From: a virus
Strand: one strand, 5' to 3'
Length of the DNA stretch: 48,115 bases
IMG/VR virus record: IMGVR_UViG_3300022200_000074
Location: 1 to 48,115 of that record
Of this stretch, positions 14,213 through 21,223 are shown in pieces (position 1 is the first letter of the stretch; the number at the start of each line of letters is the position of its first letter). A program made the translations under genes and the position numbers. Under the pieces are notes generated by a model that ran no database searches, was not told where the DNA came from, and saw nothing but the letters and a program-made list of their open reading frames with translations.

Positions 14213-14222
14213 AGGAGGAAGA

Positions 14223-14756
14223 ATGAGCATCGAAGAGGGTTACCGAATCGACTCGGCAGAGAAGGCAGATGTTGCCTTACGCAAGTACTCATCGTTGATT
14301 CAGAAAAAACAACGACACGACGAAATGGCGAACAAAGAAATAACCCGAATAAAGACATGGCAAGAAGAAATGAATGCGAAGGTAGATAGCAGTCTGGATT
14401 TTATTCGCGGTCATCTAGAAGTATTCGCCATGAAGCAGCGGTTGGCAGGTGAGAAAACTTTCGACTCGCCTTCGGGCAGCATAAAGTCTAGACAGACTCC
14501 GCCTTCGGTAGATATTGACAATGCAACTTTTGTCGAATGGGCGCAAGAAAACAACCGTGACGATTGCCTTAACTACACGGTTCGTCCTGATGTTAAAAGA
14601 GTTAAACAATCATTTGTACCAAGTGACGGTTCGATGGTTGACCCAGCGACAGGGGAAGTAGTACCGGGGTTAATTCCTGTCGCGGAAAGAATCAGTTTCA
14701 TATTAGAACCCGATCTCAGCATGGCTAACTTAGGAGAAGATGATGACGGTGAATGA
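14223..14756 (+). CDS. Gam-like host-nuclease inhibitor
   Basis: The ATG at 14223 follows AGAGGAGGA and gives 177 residues. A long helical N-terminal half (about residues 10-70, KYSSLIQKKQRHDEMANKE and TRIKTWQEEMNAKVD) is followed by KTFDSPSGSIKSRQTPPSVD and a small alpha/beta region. This is the layout of Gam-family proteins, which bind DNA ends and block RecBCD/AddAB-type nucleases. The adjacent Rad52-like annealase supports a recombination module. The identification rests on pattern and context; the full-length family match was not computed. Confidence 0.7.
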   Translation: MSIEEGYRIDSAEKADVALRKYSSLIQKKQRHDEMANKEITRIKTWQEEMNAKVDSSLDFIRGHLEVFAMKQRLAGEKTFDSPSGSIKSRQTPPSVDIDNATFVEWAQENNRDDCLNYTVRPDVKRVKQSFVPSDGSMVDPATGEVVPGLIPVAERISFILEPDLSMANLGEDDDGE

Positions 14757-15402
14757 GAACCATAGCAATTTCACAGACGAACAAGTAGCAGAGTTACAGA
14801 AGGCGATCCAGCCGGGTCGGGTATCGAAAGATGGTAAGGGCTTCTCCCATGTAGAGGCTTGGGACGTACGCCGAACCATGAATAAGATATTTGGCTTCGG
14901 CGAATGGTCACTACACAGCGAAGAAATGCAACTCGTGTTCGAGGAAGAAGTAGATAATCCCAAGCAGCCCAGCAAGAAGAGATGGTCTGTTGGCTACCGT
15001 TGTAGGGCAACTCTTACTGTCGGCAGTAGTAGTTACAGCGAGTGGGCTGCGGGTGATGCCCTTAACCCTGTTAGGGGTGACGCGCACGACATGGCTATTA
15101 AGACCGCAGAGTCCCAAGCCTTCAAGCGTTGCGCGGTTAATCTAGGTGACCAGTTTGGTTTATCTCTATACAACAATGGTTCGTTAAAACCCACTGTTGG
15201 TGATGTTGTTGGTCAGGTGCACGAGGACGACGACAAGAAAGAGTCTTTCATAAAGGCTTTTCAAGCAGCACTTACGCAAGAAGATCTGAACGATTTAGGT
15301 GCAGAAATATCTGACTGCGATCTGGGCACAATTACACGCGAGAGCCTGCGATTGGCTTACCACGCCGCTGCGGAGCGAATCAGGTCGAATAACGAAAAAT
15401 AA
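14743..15402 (+). CDS. Rad52-like single-strand annealing protein
   Basis: The protein has about 219 residues (ATG 14740 or 14743, after TAGGAG). It has the Rad52/22 core: KGFSHVEAWDVRRTMNKIFG, GEWSLHSEEMQLVFEEE, YRCRATLTVGS, and the conserved AHDMAIKTAESQAFKRCAVNLG helix near residues 115-136. These proteins form rings that anneal complementary single strands during phage recombination and replication. The acidic C-terminal third is a typical SSB-interaction or regulatory tail. The start overlaps the Gam-like gene. The long hairpin at 15404 follows at once. Confidence 0.9.
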   Translation: MTVNENHSNFTDEQVAELQKAIQPGRVSKDGKGFSHVEAWDVRRTMNKIFGFGEWSLHSEEMQLVFEEEVDNPKQPSKKRWSVGYRCRATLTVGSSSYSEWAAGDALNPVRGDAHDMAIKTAESQAFKRCAVNLGDQFGLSLYNNGSLKPTVGDVVGQVHEDDDKKESFIKAFQAALTQEDLNDLGAEISDCDLGTITRESLRLAYHAAAERIRSNNEK

Positions 15403-15403
15403 A

Positions 15404-15486
15404 GGCGATTTGAGCGAGTCTCTTGGGTTCTAAGCGTAATTACTAGAGAAAACCCCTAGAGACTCTCTCAAGGCCTGCAAATCGCC
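15404..15486 (+). ncRNA. Long intergenic hairpin RNA or origin-like inverted repeat
   Basis: Perfect 9-bp arms GGCGATTTG (15404-15412) / CAAATCGCC (15478-15486) enclose an 8-bp helix GAGTCTCT (15416-15423) / AGAGACTC (15458-15465), GGG/CCC, and TTCT (15428-15431) / AGAA (15447-15450). It fills the whole gap between the Rad52-like and initiator-like genes. With no T-run it is not a normal terminator. It may be a regulatory leader, or an origin structure beside the initiator gene. Confidence 0.7.
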
Positions 15487-15503
15487 ATATAGAAGGGGTA
15501 CCA

Positions 15504-16274
15504 GTGAAGCAGTTACTATTCGACGAACCATTTGTGGCAGTATTTCCCAGTCTGGTAAAAGAACTAGGGGGTGACGTATCTGCTGCCGCAGTTTTACAGC
15601 ATATTCATTTCCGTTCGGGATCGAAAGACTCTGTGTATACAGAAGGGTATTACTGGTATTCAGTAAACCTCGAAGAACTTTCCGAAGAGATAGGTATCAG
15701 TCGCAAGCAAGCGAGACGGCTGGTAAACAAACTAAAGGAAAGAGGCTACCTAGAGATAAACCAATTTGGTAGTTACGACCGAACGAATTATTACAGAGTC
15801 ATTATGGACGCAAGCATAGATACCAAACGGGCTTATGTAGAGAACCCGAAAGAGGACGATGGAACAGCGCATAACGGGACGTTGTACAACTTACTTCAAG
15901 AAGAAGTACAAGAAGTAGTGCAAGAAGGTGAAGCCGACTTGTTCGAACAGTTCTGGTCTATCTACCCAAGAAAAAGCGATAAAGCATCAGCAAAGAAATC
16001 CTTCAGTAAAGCAATTAAAAAAGTTAGTTGGCTAGTCTTACAGAAATCGGTGACAGATTACCGTGACGACCCTAACCGAATACCTCAGTACACGTTACAT
16101 GCAAAAACTTGGTTAAACAACGGCCGATGGGATGACGAACCCCTACCCGCAAGATCCTCTAACACTTCTGGTGATAGGCGAATGGCTAAGACACAAACAA
16201 TGATTGACTGGGCGAGACAGCAAGAAGATATTAAACGACTAGAAACAATCGAACAGAAAGAGATAGACAGATGA
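15504..16274 (+). CDS. Winged-helix replication-initiator-like protein
   Basis: This 256-residue protein starts with GTG after AGAAGGGG. The N-terminal 120 residues are a winged helix typical of phage replication proteins: YYWYSVNLEELSEEIGISR, KQARRLVNKLKERGYLEI. A C-terminal domain begins FEQFWSIYPRKSDKASAKKS, the common DnaD/initiator-type tail that includes KTWLNNGRWDDEP. Such proteins bind the origin and recruit helicase. No phage helicase is present, so recruitment of host helicase is inferred. The hairpin at 15404 lies directly upstream. Confidence 0.82.
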   Translation: MKQLLFDEPFVAVFPSLVKELGGDVSAAAVLQHIHFRSGSKDSVYTEGYYWYSVNLEELSEEIGISRKQARRLVNKLKERGYLEINQFGSYDRTNYYRVIMDASIDTKRAYVENPKEDDGTAHNGTLYNLLQEEVQEVVQEGEADLFEQFWSIYPRKSDKASAKKSFSKAIKKVSWLVLQKSVTDYRDDPNRIPQYTLHAKTWLNNGRWDDEPLPARSSNTSGDRRMAKTQTMIDWARQQEDIKRLETIEQKEIDR

Positions 16275-16579
16275 ACCTAGTAGAGGTAACAGCAATGCTG
16301 GAATGGGTTTCTCGTCACGACAATTACCTAGTAGTAGACGAATTAACCGTAATGGCTTGGAACGATGTTCTGTACACAGACATAGACTCCAACTGGGCTA
16401 GAGATTACCTAGTTGATTACTTCCGCAAGGCAGAACCCAAACGATTAAGTGCAGGTTTCATCAACGAGGCTTGGTTGCGAAACAAAGAAAGAAACACAAC
16501 GACACAGATAGATCCCGCATCAGCGACCCCTATGCCAGAGTGGTTTCGGGAGAATATGAAAAATATAGGTCGCTTGTAA
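16271..16579 (+). CDS. Small replication-associated protein
   Basis: The protein has 102 residues. The pattern MLEWVSRHDNYLVVDELTVMAWNDVL and ARDYLVDYFRK..RLSAGFINEAW is found in short proteins directly after initiators in actinophages. It overlaps the initiator gene by four bases, and the next start is in its stop (TAATG). A helicase-loader or initiator partner is suggested by position only. Confidence 0.55.
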   Translation: MNLVEVTAMLEWVSRHDNYLVVDELTVMAWNDVLYTDIDSNWARDYLVDYFRKAEPKRLSAGFINEAWLRNKERNTTTQIDPASATPMPEWFRENMKNIGRL

Positions 16580-16929
16580 TGGTTAAACAAAAAATGAGTG
16601 AAGAAGCCGTTAGCCTTGTAAAGAATAGGGCTGGCTGGGCTTGCGAGCATTGCGGAACACAATCTTCCCTTAGATGGTCTATTCACCACAGAAAGCCTCG
16701 TGGAATGGGTGGGTCGAAGGATCTGTTAGCAAACAAGGCAGCGAACCTCCTGCTACTTTGTGGCTCTGGTACTGATGGCTGCCACGGATGGGTCGAGTCG
16801 AACCGCACCAAGTCCTATGAAGTTGGGTTGCTTGTGCACACTTGGGAAATATCTTCCGAAGTGCCTGTCCAGATATTTGGCTTTGGTTTGTGCATGTTGG
16901 ATAACGAGGGCGGCAAGCAACCATGCTAA
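16579..16929 (+). CDS. HNH endonuclease
   Basis: The 116-residue protein has the HNH core: C22-x2-C25, WSIHHRKPRGMGGS (H36, H37), the Asn in AANLLLLCGS and the final histidine in GCHGWVE (C68, H69). The paired cysteines form the structural zinc site. Stand-alone phage HNH nucleases act in packaging, recombination or homing. Here it is inside the replication operon beside a RusA-like resolvase rather than beside terminase. The start was chosen at ATG 16579, overlapping the upstream stop. Confidence 0.88.
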   Translation: MVKQKMSEEAVSLVKNRAGWACEHCGTQSSLRWSIHHRKPRGMGGSKDLLANKAANLLLLCGSGTDGCHGWVESNRTKSYEVGLLVHTWEISSEVPVQIFGFGLCMLDNEGGKQPC

Positions 16930-17297
16930 GATATTTCACTATGAAGTACGTTCTCACGTTCCTAGAACAACCAATAACCACGAACAAAGAACGGGCGGGT
17001 AACAGGTGGGTGAGGGCTGAGAACACAAAAAAGTGGAGGAGCATGGCAAAAGAATCAGTCACCGGAGTTATCCCCCCACTAAAATCTATGAACGTCACTG
17101 TTCAGCCATATCAGCAACGTGGAAAACTACAAGACACCGCCGCGTGTAATCCCTCTGTTAAGGCAGCCATTGACGGGATCGTTGATGCTGGAGTAATACC
17201 TGACGATTCGGGAGATTACCTACCAAAAATAATTTTCTTGCCATGCAAACGTGGAAAGAACTCATTAGAACTAATCATCGAAGGGGAAGAAAAGTAA
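16923..17297 (+). CDS. RusA-like Holliday-junction resolvase
   Basis: This 124-residue protein (or 118 from ATG 16941) has the RusA layout: an N-terminal strand with TFLEQPITTNKERAG and NRWVRAENTKKWRSM, a middle region with QPYQQRGKLQDTAA, and the conserved acidic block VDAGVIPDDSGDYLPKI containing the metal-binding Asp pair. RusA dimers resolve branched DNA. It follows the HNH gene and fits the recombination module. Confidence 0.82.
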   Translation: MLRYFTMKYVLTFLEQPITTNKERAGNRWVRAENTKKWRSMAKESVTGVIPPLKSMNVTVQPYQQRGKLQDTAACNPSVKAAIDGIVDAGVIPDDSGDYLPKIIFLPCKRGKNSLELIIEGEEK

Positions 17298-17539
17298 TGC
17301 CTAGACCATACCGTCAAGCAGATATGACAGAACGCGCCGAGTTAGACATCCTAAAAGACATCAACCAAACAATCGCGAAAAACTTGCAACGCAATAATGC
17401 TCTCGCAGCCGACAGGAAACGAAGGGTTCAGGACATGATGAGTCGCGGCTGGAGCATGTACGCGATTGGTAAAGAAACTGGGGTAACGCCCAATACTGTT
17501 AAAAGGATTACAGAATCAGGAGAAAAGAATGAGCACTGA
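17297..17539 (+). CDS. Small helix-turn-helix protein
   Basis: The protein has 80 residues. The N-terminal half is a polar helix; the C-terminal half has a clear HTH: RVQDMMSRGWSMYAIGKETG, VTPNTVKRITESG. Its ATG overlaps the upstream stop (TAATG). It could regulate the following modification cassette, whose first gene overlaps it by 11 bases. The target is unknown. Confidence 0.7.
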   Translation: MPRPYRQADMTERAELDILKDINQTIAKNLQRNNALAADRKRRVQDMMSRGWSMYAIGKETGVTPNTVKRITESGEKNEH

Positions 17540-18014
17540 AAAAGTAAAGATAGAGTCAATAAAAAGTGATCCAGAGAACGCACGGATACATTCAGAAAAA
17601 AATATTGAGGCTATCGCTGGAAGCCTGAAGTCTTTTGGGCAAAGGAGACCCCTAGTTGTTTGGAGTGACATTGTTATCGCTGGTAATGGAACTTTAGAGG
17701 CAGCGAAAAGGTTGGGTTGGAAAACAATAGAAATTGCAAGAGCGCCTGAAGATTGGACGCACGATCAAGCAAGAGCGTATGCGTTAGCAGATAACCAAAC
17801 ATCTGAGTTGTCTGAATGGGACGCTAGTGTCTTAGCAGAACAACTACTGGAACTGGACTCTGTTGGTTTTAACATTGCTGACTGGGGATTCGTAGGTCTT
17901 ACCCCACCGATAGATTCTCCACCACCAGAAGATTTTCCTTCTTTCGATGAAGAAACCAAAACGCAATACATCTGCCCTAAGTGCAGTTATGAATGGAATG
18001 GTTCTGCAAACTAA
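17529..18014 (+). CDS. ParB-like nuclease-domain protein
   Basis: This 161-residue protein has the ParB/Srx fold: SDPENARIHSEKNIEAIAGS, SFGQRRPLVVW, IVIAGNGTLEAAKRLGW (the G-N/H-x-R-like loop, here GNGTLEA) and ALADNQTSELSEWD. Such domains bind or cut nucleic acid, or bind nucleotides, and often lie beside phage DNA methyltransferases. The C-terminus adds a zinc knuckle (YICPKCSYEW). There is no ParA, so plasmid-type partition is unlikely. I infer a role linked to the modification cassette that follows, whose first gene starts in its stop. Confidence 0.85.
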   Translation: MSTEKVKIESIKSDPENARIHSEKNIEAIAGSLKSFGQRRPLVVWSDIVIAGNGTLEAAKRLGWKTIEIARAPEDWTHDQARAYALADNQTSELSEWDASVLAEQLLELDSVGFNIADWGFVGLTPPIDSPPPEDFPSFDEETKTQYICPKCSYEWNGSAN

Positions 18015-18844
18015 TGCACCCTACCGGCAAACCTATTCGTGACTTAATGATGGAGTTATGTACGACTCCAAAAAAAGTCACGGTGTTTTTGTCTTCCGGT
18101 GTTGATAGCAACTCCATTTTACACGCGTTAATACTAAATGGTCATACACCAACTGTTACCTCTTTCTGTATGGACGGCAAAGTTTCATCAGACTTTCGGG
18201 CTGCTCAACGCATAGCCATGAAACTTGGATTGGACTTTTACCCGGTATTCCTGCCCACAGACTTAGATGTTCTAGTTGATGACATCAAAACAATGATGAG
18301 AGATTTTTTAGTACGCAAAAAAACAGAGATTGAATCTTTCTGGCCTTGCTGGTATGCCATTAAAGCATCACACGAAAATGGCCAACGGGTAATCGCCAAT
18401 GGTTTAACCGCTGGTGGCTTGTTTGGTGACGACCGTGAATGTTCCATTAGAGGTCATGGTCCAGAAGGTGACGATCCTTCTTGGCTCGATCAAATCCGAG
18501 CAGAAAAGTTTTCTAAACCAAACTACGGACAGAAACTTGCTTGGGCTTTGGCTTGCGGTGAAAGACAAATACAAATAATAAGCCCTTTTCGTGATGAAAG
18601 ATTTAGGGAAATCTTGCATGGGGTTTCATACAAATCATGTAACACACCTAAACAAAAGCAACCTTTACGCAGTGCGTTTCCAGAGATGTTTGGAATTAAA
18701 GACCACACCAACTTGCAACTTGGTGATTCAGGCATATCGGAACATTTTAAGAAACTCTTGAAACACCCAGTGAATGTTAACAACAACCTTAGCGTTGTTG
18801 GTATCTACAACCGTCTAGGTAAGGAGATCGAAAATGAAGGATGA
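18014..18844 (+). CDS. Asparagine-synthetase-like PP-loop ATPase
   Basis: Using ATG 18014 gives 276 residues. The ATP-pyrophosphatase loop VTVFLSSGVDSNSIL is near residues 22-36, followed by a Rossmann-like domain (CMDGKVSSDF, GLDFYPVFLPTD) and VIANGLTAGGLFGDDRE. The fold is that of the synthetase half of asparagine synthetase B. The glutaminase half is absent. Family enzymes adenylate a carboxylate and let an amine or ammonia attack. Given the CmoA-like and methyltransferase genes next door, amidation of a carboxymethyl group on DNA is a plausible role. This is inference; other substrates are possible. Confidence 0.75.
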   Translation: MHPTGKPIRDLMMELCTTPKKVTVFLSSGVDSNSILHALILNGHTPTVTSFCMDGKVSSDFRAAQRIAMKLGLDFYPVFLPTDLDVLVDDIKTMMRDFLVRKKTEIESFWPCWYAIKASHENGQRVIANGLTAGGLFGDDRECSIRGHGPEGDDPSWLDQIRAEKFSKPNYGQKLAWALACGERQIQIISPFRDERFREILHGVSYKSCNTPKQKQPLRSAFPEMFGIKDHTNLQLGDSGISEHFKKLLKHPVNVNNNLSVVGIYNRLGKEIENEG

Positions 18845-19526
18845 AGTGATAGCGGAAGGTGCGTGGAAGTTCAACACAAATGTAACCCATGTATTTGAAG
18901 ATATGTTGTCCCGTTCGATACCAGACTATTTAGGTATGCGGAGGTCAACAACAGAATTGGCTTTACGGTTCGCTCAGCCGAATACAACTATCTTGGATCT
19001 TGGTTGTTCACGAGGCTCTGCACTAAAACCCATCATCAAATCACTGGGTAGCACTTGTGCTTACCTTGGGGTAGAAGTATCTGAGTCTATGAGGGCGGCA
19101 GCAAGAAAAGAGATACCAGACGCTGAAATTATAGACATGGACCTACGGGAAGCCTACCCACAGATTCAAACTTCGGTCACACTCGCCGTACTTACCTTAC
19201 AGTTCGTTCCCATTGAGTACCGCCAGAAGATCATCTCGGAAGCGTACAAGAACACAAAGAGCGGAGGGGTACTTCTCCTAGTCGAAAAAGTTCTAGGCTC
19301 TGACGCTTTCTCAGATAAGGTTCTTGTGGAAACTTACCTAAACCGAAAAGGTGAAAACGGTTACACGCCAGAACAAATAAAAACAAAACGTAAGTCACTA
19401 GAGGGAGTTCTTGTCCCTGTAACTGCTAACTGGAATATGGACTTGTTACGAGATGCTGGTTGGCGGCACATGGATTGTTACTGGAGGCAGTTAAACTTTG
19501 CTGCTTGGATTGCAGTTAAACCATGA
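18834..19526 (+). CDS. CmoA-like carboxy-SAM synthase
   Basis: The protein has 230 residues. Along its whole length it parallels CmoA, which turns SAM plus prephenate into carboxy-SAM: WKFNTNVTHVFEDMLSRSIP, LDLGCSRGSAL (SAM loop), LTLQFVPIEYRQ, GVLLLVEKV, NGYTPEQIKTKRKSLEGV and LNFAAWIAVK each have a counterpart. R186 aligns with the arginine (R199 of E. coli CmoA, from memory) that binds the cofactor carboxylate. There is no CmoB, the usual tRNA-acting partner. It overlaps the PP-loop gene by 11 bases and the DNA methyltransferase gene by four, so product transfer to that enzyme is likely. Confidence 0.85.
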   Translation: MKDEVIAEGAWKFNTNVTHVFEDMLSRSIPDYLGMRRSTTELALRFAQPNTTILDLGCSRGSALKPIIKSLGSTCAYLGVEVSESMRAAARKEIPDAEIIDMDLREAYPQIQTSVTLAVLTLQFVPIEYRQKIISEAYKNTKSGGVLLLVEKVLGSDAFSDKVLVETYLNRKGENGYTPEQIKTKRKSLEGVLVPVTANWNMDLLRDAGWRHMDCYWRQLNFAAWIAVKP

Positions 19527-20734
19527 AGCCTCCCTACAAAGTTCCAAACATGTCGGAAGTTGCTAAGGCTAAAGGCACAAATGGGTACACGATGGTGTCA
19601 ACATTCTCTGGTGCTGGAGGTTCATGCCTTGGTTTTGAGATGGCAGGATTCGACATTAAGTATGCCAATGAGTTTGTGCCAGAAGCGCAACACACATATG
19701 CAGCAAACCACCCCAGCGTAATACTTGACACGAGAGATATAAGGTCGGTAACAGGCAAAGACATACTTTCACAAATAAAATTGAAAGTAGGGGAACTTGA
19801 CTTGCTCGAAGGATCACCCCCGTGCGCCTCTTTCTCTACTGCGGGTAACAGAGAAAAAGACTGGGGCAAAGTCAAAGGCTATTCAGACACAACACAAAGA
19901 GCAGATGACTTGTTCTTCGAGTACTCACGCCTAGTGAAAGAGATGCAGCCCAAAGTATTCGTGGCAGAGAATGTCAGTGGTCTTGTAAGAGGCAAGGCAC
20001 TCGGCTACTTCAAGTTGATTCTTGCTGAGTTCAAGTCACACGGATACGAGGTCGAGGCCAGACTACTTGACGCCTCGTGGCTTGGTGTTCCGCAAGCCCG
20101 CAAACGTTTGATATTTATTGGGGTTCGCAACGATATTGCCGCAGACTATGGAGTGAAACCAACATACCCTAAACCTTTGGCGTACAGATACACAGTTAGA
20201 GATGTTTTACCTAATGTGAGCAGAATGAAACTGGGTGGTAAACCAGATAACTGGAAGAAACCAGATGCACCTTCACCAACCATAATGGCAAGTGACGCAG
20301 TAACCAGCCCAACCGCATATTTTAGTAGTGGTGGTTACATCGAAACAACAGATGGCATATTTCAAGATCCAGAAACAGGTGCACCGATAAGCCTTGAAAA
20401 ATATGCGATAGGACCCGAGTGGGATAAACTACCCCCCGGTGGTCACAGTAAAAAGTATTTCACTCTAGTGAAGTCTCATCTAGACGAACCCGCACAAACA
20501 ATTACGGCGCAAGGGGGCAACGTAGGGGCAGCGGCCATAACTCACCCGACACAAAAACGCAAGTTCACGTTAGACGAATTACGGTTGCTATCGTCATTCC
20601 CTAAAGATTTCAAACTGACGGGTACTTTTGAACAAAGGTGGGAGCGTGTCGGTAGAAGTGTTCCGCCCATCATGGCTAGGGCGATAGGTGAAACAATTAG
20701 AGATGAGATACTCAACAAGATTAAGGAAAAGTAA
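19523..20734 (+). CDS. Cytosine-C5 DNA methyltransferase with altered cofactor pocket
   Basis: The protein has 403 residues and all C5-methyltransferase motifs: I FSGAGGSCLGFEMAGF, IV GSPPCASFS (catalytic C101), VI ENV (149-151), VIII QARKRLIFIG (191-200), IX KFTLDELRLLSSFP, X RVGRSVPP. Two pocket residues deviate. The usual Gln after the catalytic Cys (PCQ) is A102, and the near-invariant Asn of GNSVPP is R378 (codon 20654-20656). The equivalent Asn in M.MpeI, changed to Lys, allows carboxy-SAM use (from memory), and M.HhaI Q82 and N304 are positions engineered for bulky cofactors. With the CmoA-like neighbour I infer a DNA carboxymethyltransferase. Confidence 0.88.
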   Translation: MKPPYKVPNMSEVAKAKGTNGYTMVSTFSGAGGSCLGFEMAGFDIKYANEFVPEAQHTYAANHPSVILDTRDIRSVTGKDILSQIKLKVGELDLLEGSPPCASFSTAGNREKDWGKVKGYSDTTQRADDLFFEYSRLVKEMQPKVFVAENVSGLVRGKALGYFKLILAEFKSHGYEVEARLLDASWLGVPQARKRLIFIGVRNDIAADYGVKPTYPKPLAYRYTVRDVLPNVSRMKLGGKPDNWKKPDAPSPTIMASDAVTSPTAYFSSGGYIETTDGIFQDPETGAPISLEKYAIGPEWDKLPPGGHSKKYFTLVKSHLDEPAQTITAQGGNVGAAAITHPTQKRKFTLDELRLLSSFPKDFKLTGTFEQRWERVGRSVPPIMARAIGETIRDEILNKIKEK

Positions 20735-21223
20735 ATGTCTACCACTCCAAGCGTTACTGACCCAAAAGTAAAAAATGTTATCAGCGCATTGTCGGCGGGG
20801 CATTACATGGAAAGAGCGGCGCGCCTGTCAGGTGTGAACCCTTCTACTGTTTACATCTGGAAGGCTAAAGGTGAAGAGGAAAGAAAACGTGTAGACAAAG
20901 GTGAACCAGAAACTGAGTCTGGTCAAAAATACTTGAAGATCCTCGAAGAAATTGACAAAGCACAAGAACAAGCAGCCCACCGAGCCATGGTAACAATACA
21001 AAAAGCAGCACAAGATGGTTCTTGGCAGGCTGCCGCTTGGTACTTAGAACGCACAGACGCGAAACACTATGGGCGTAAGACTATTGTTGTAGGGCAAGAC
21101 GAAGGCCCAGTACAAGTACAAGCAGTATCGACTGAACAAGTAGACGCAAAATTAAGGCAACTGATCGACGCAGCGGAAGCGAGTGAACTTGAGCGAACTA
21201 GAGAGATTGGCACAGTTACCTGA
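20735..21223 (+). CDS. Terminase small subunit
   Basis: The protein has 162 residues. The N-terminal HTH (ALSAGHYMERAARLSGVNPSTVYIWKAKG) is the DNA-recognition head, followed by a long charged helix with LEEIDKAQEQAAHRAMVTIQ and WQAAAWYLERTDAKHYGRK, the usual sequence end of small terminases of this type. It recognises the packaging site and recruits the large subunit. It starts directly at the methyltransferase stop and overlaps the large-subunit gene by 41 bases. Confidence 0.85.
   Translation: MSTTPSVTDPKVKNVISALSAGHYMERAARLSGVNPSTVYIWKAKGEEERKRVDKGEPETESGQKYLKILEEIDKAQEQAAHRAMVTIQKAAQDGSWQAAAWYLERTDAKHYGRKTIVVGQDEGPVQVQAVSTEQVDAKLRQLIDAAEASELERTREIGTVT

Noticed and set aside
17529-18014. 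ParB as a plasmid-partition gene
   Set aside because: No ParA or centromere-like repeats are near; the neighbours are DNA-modification genes.
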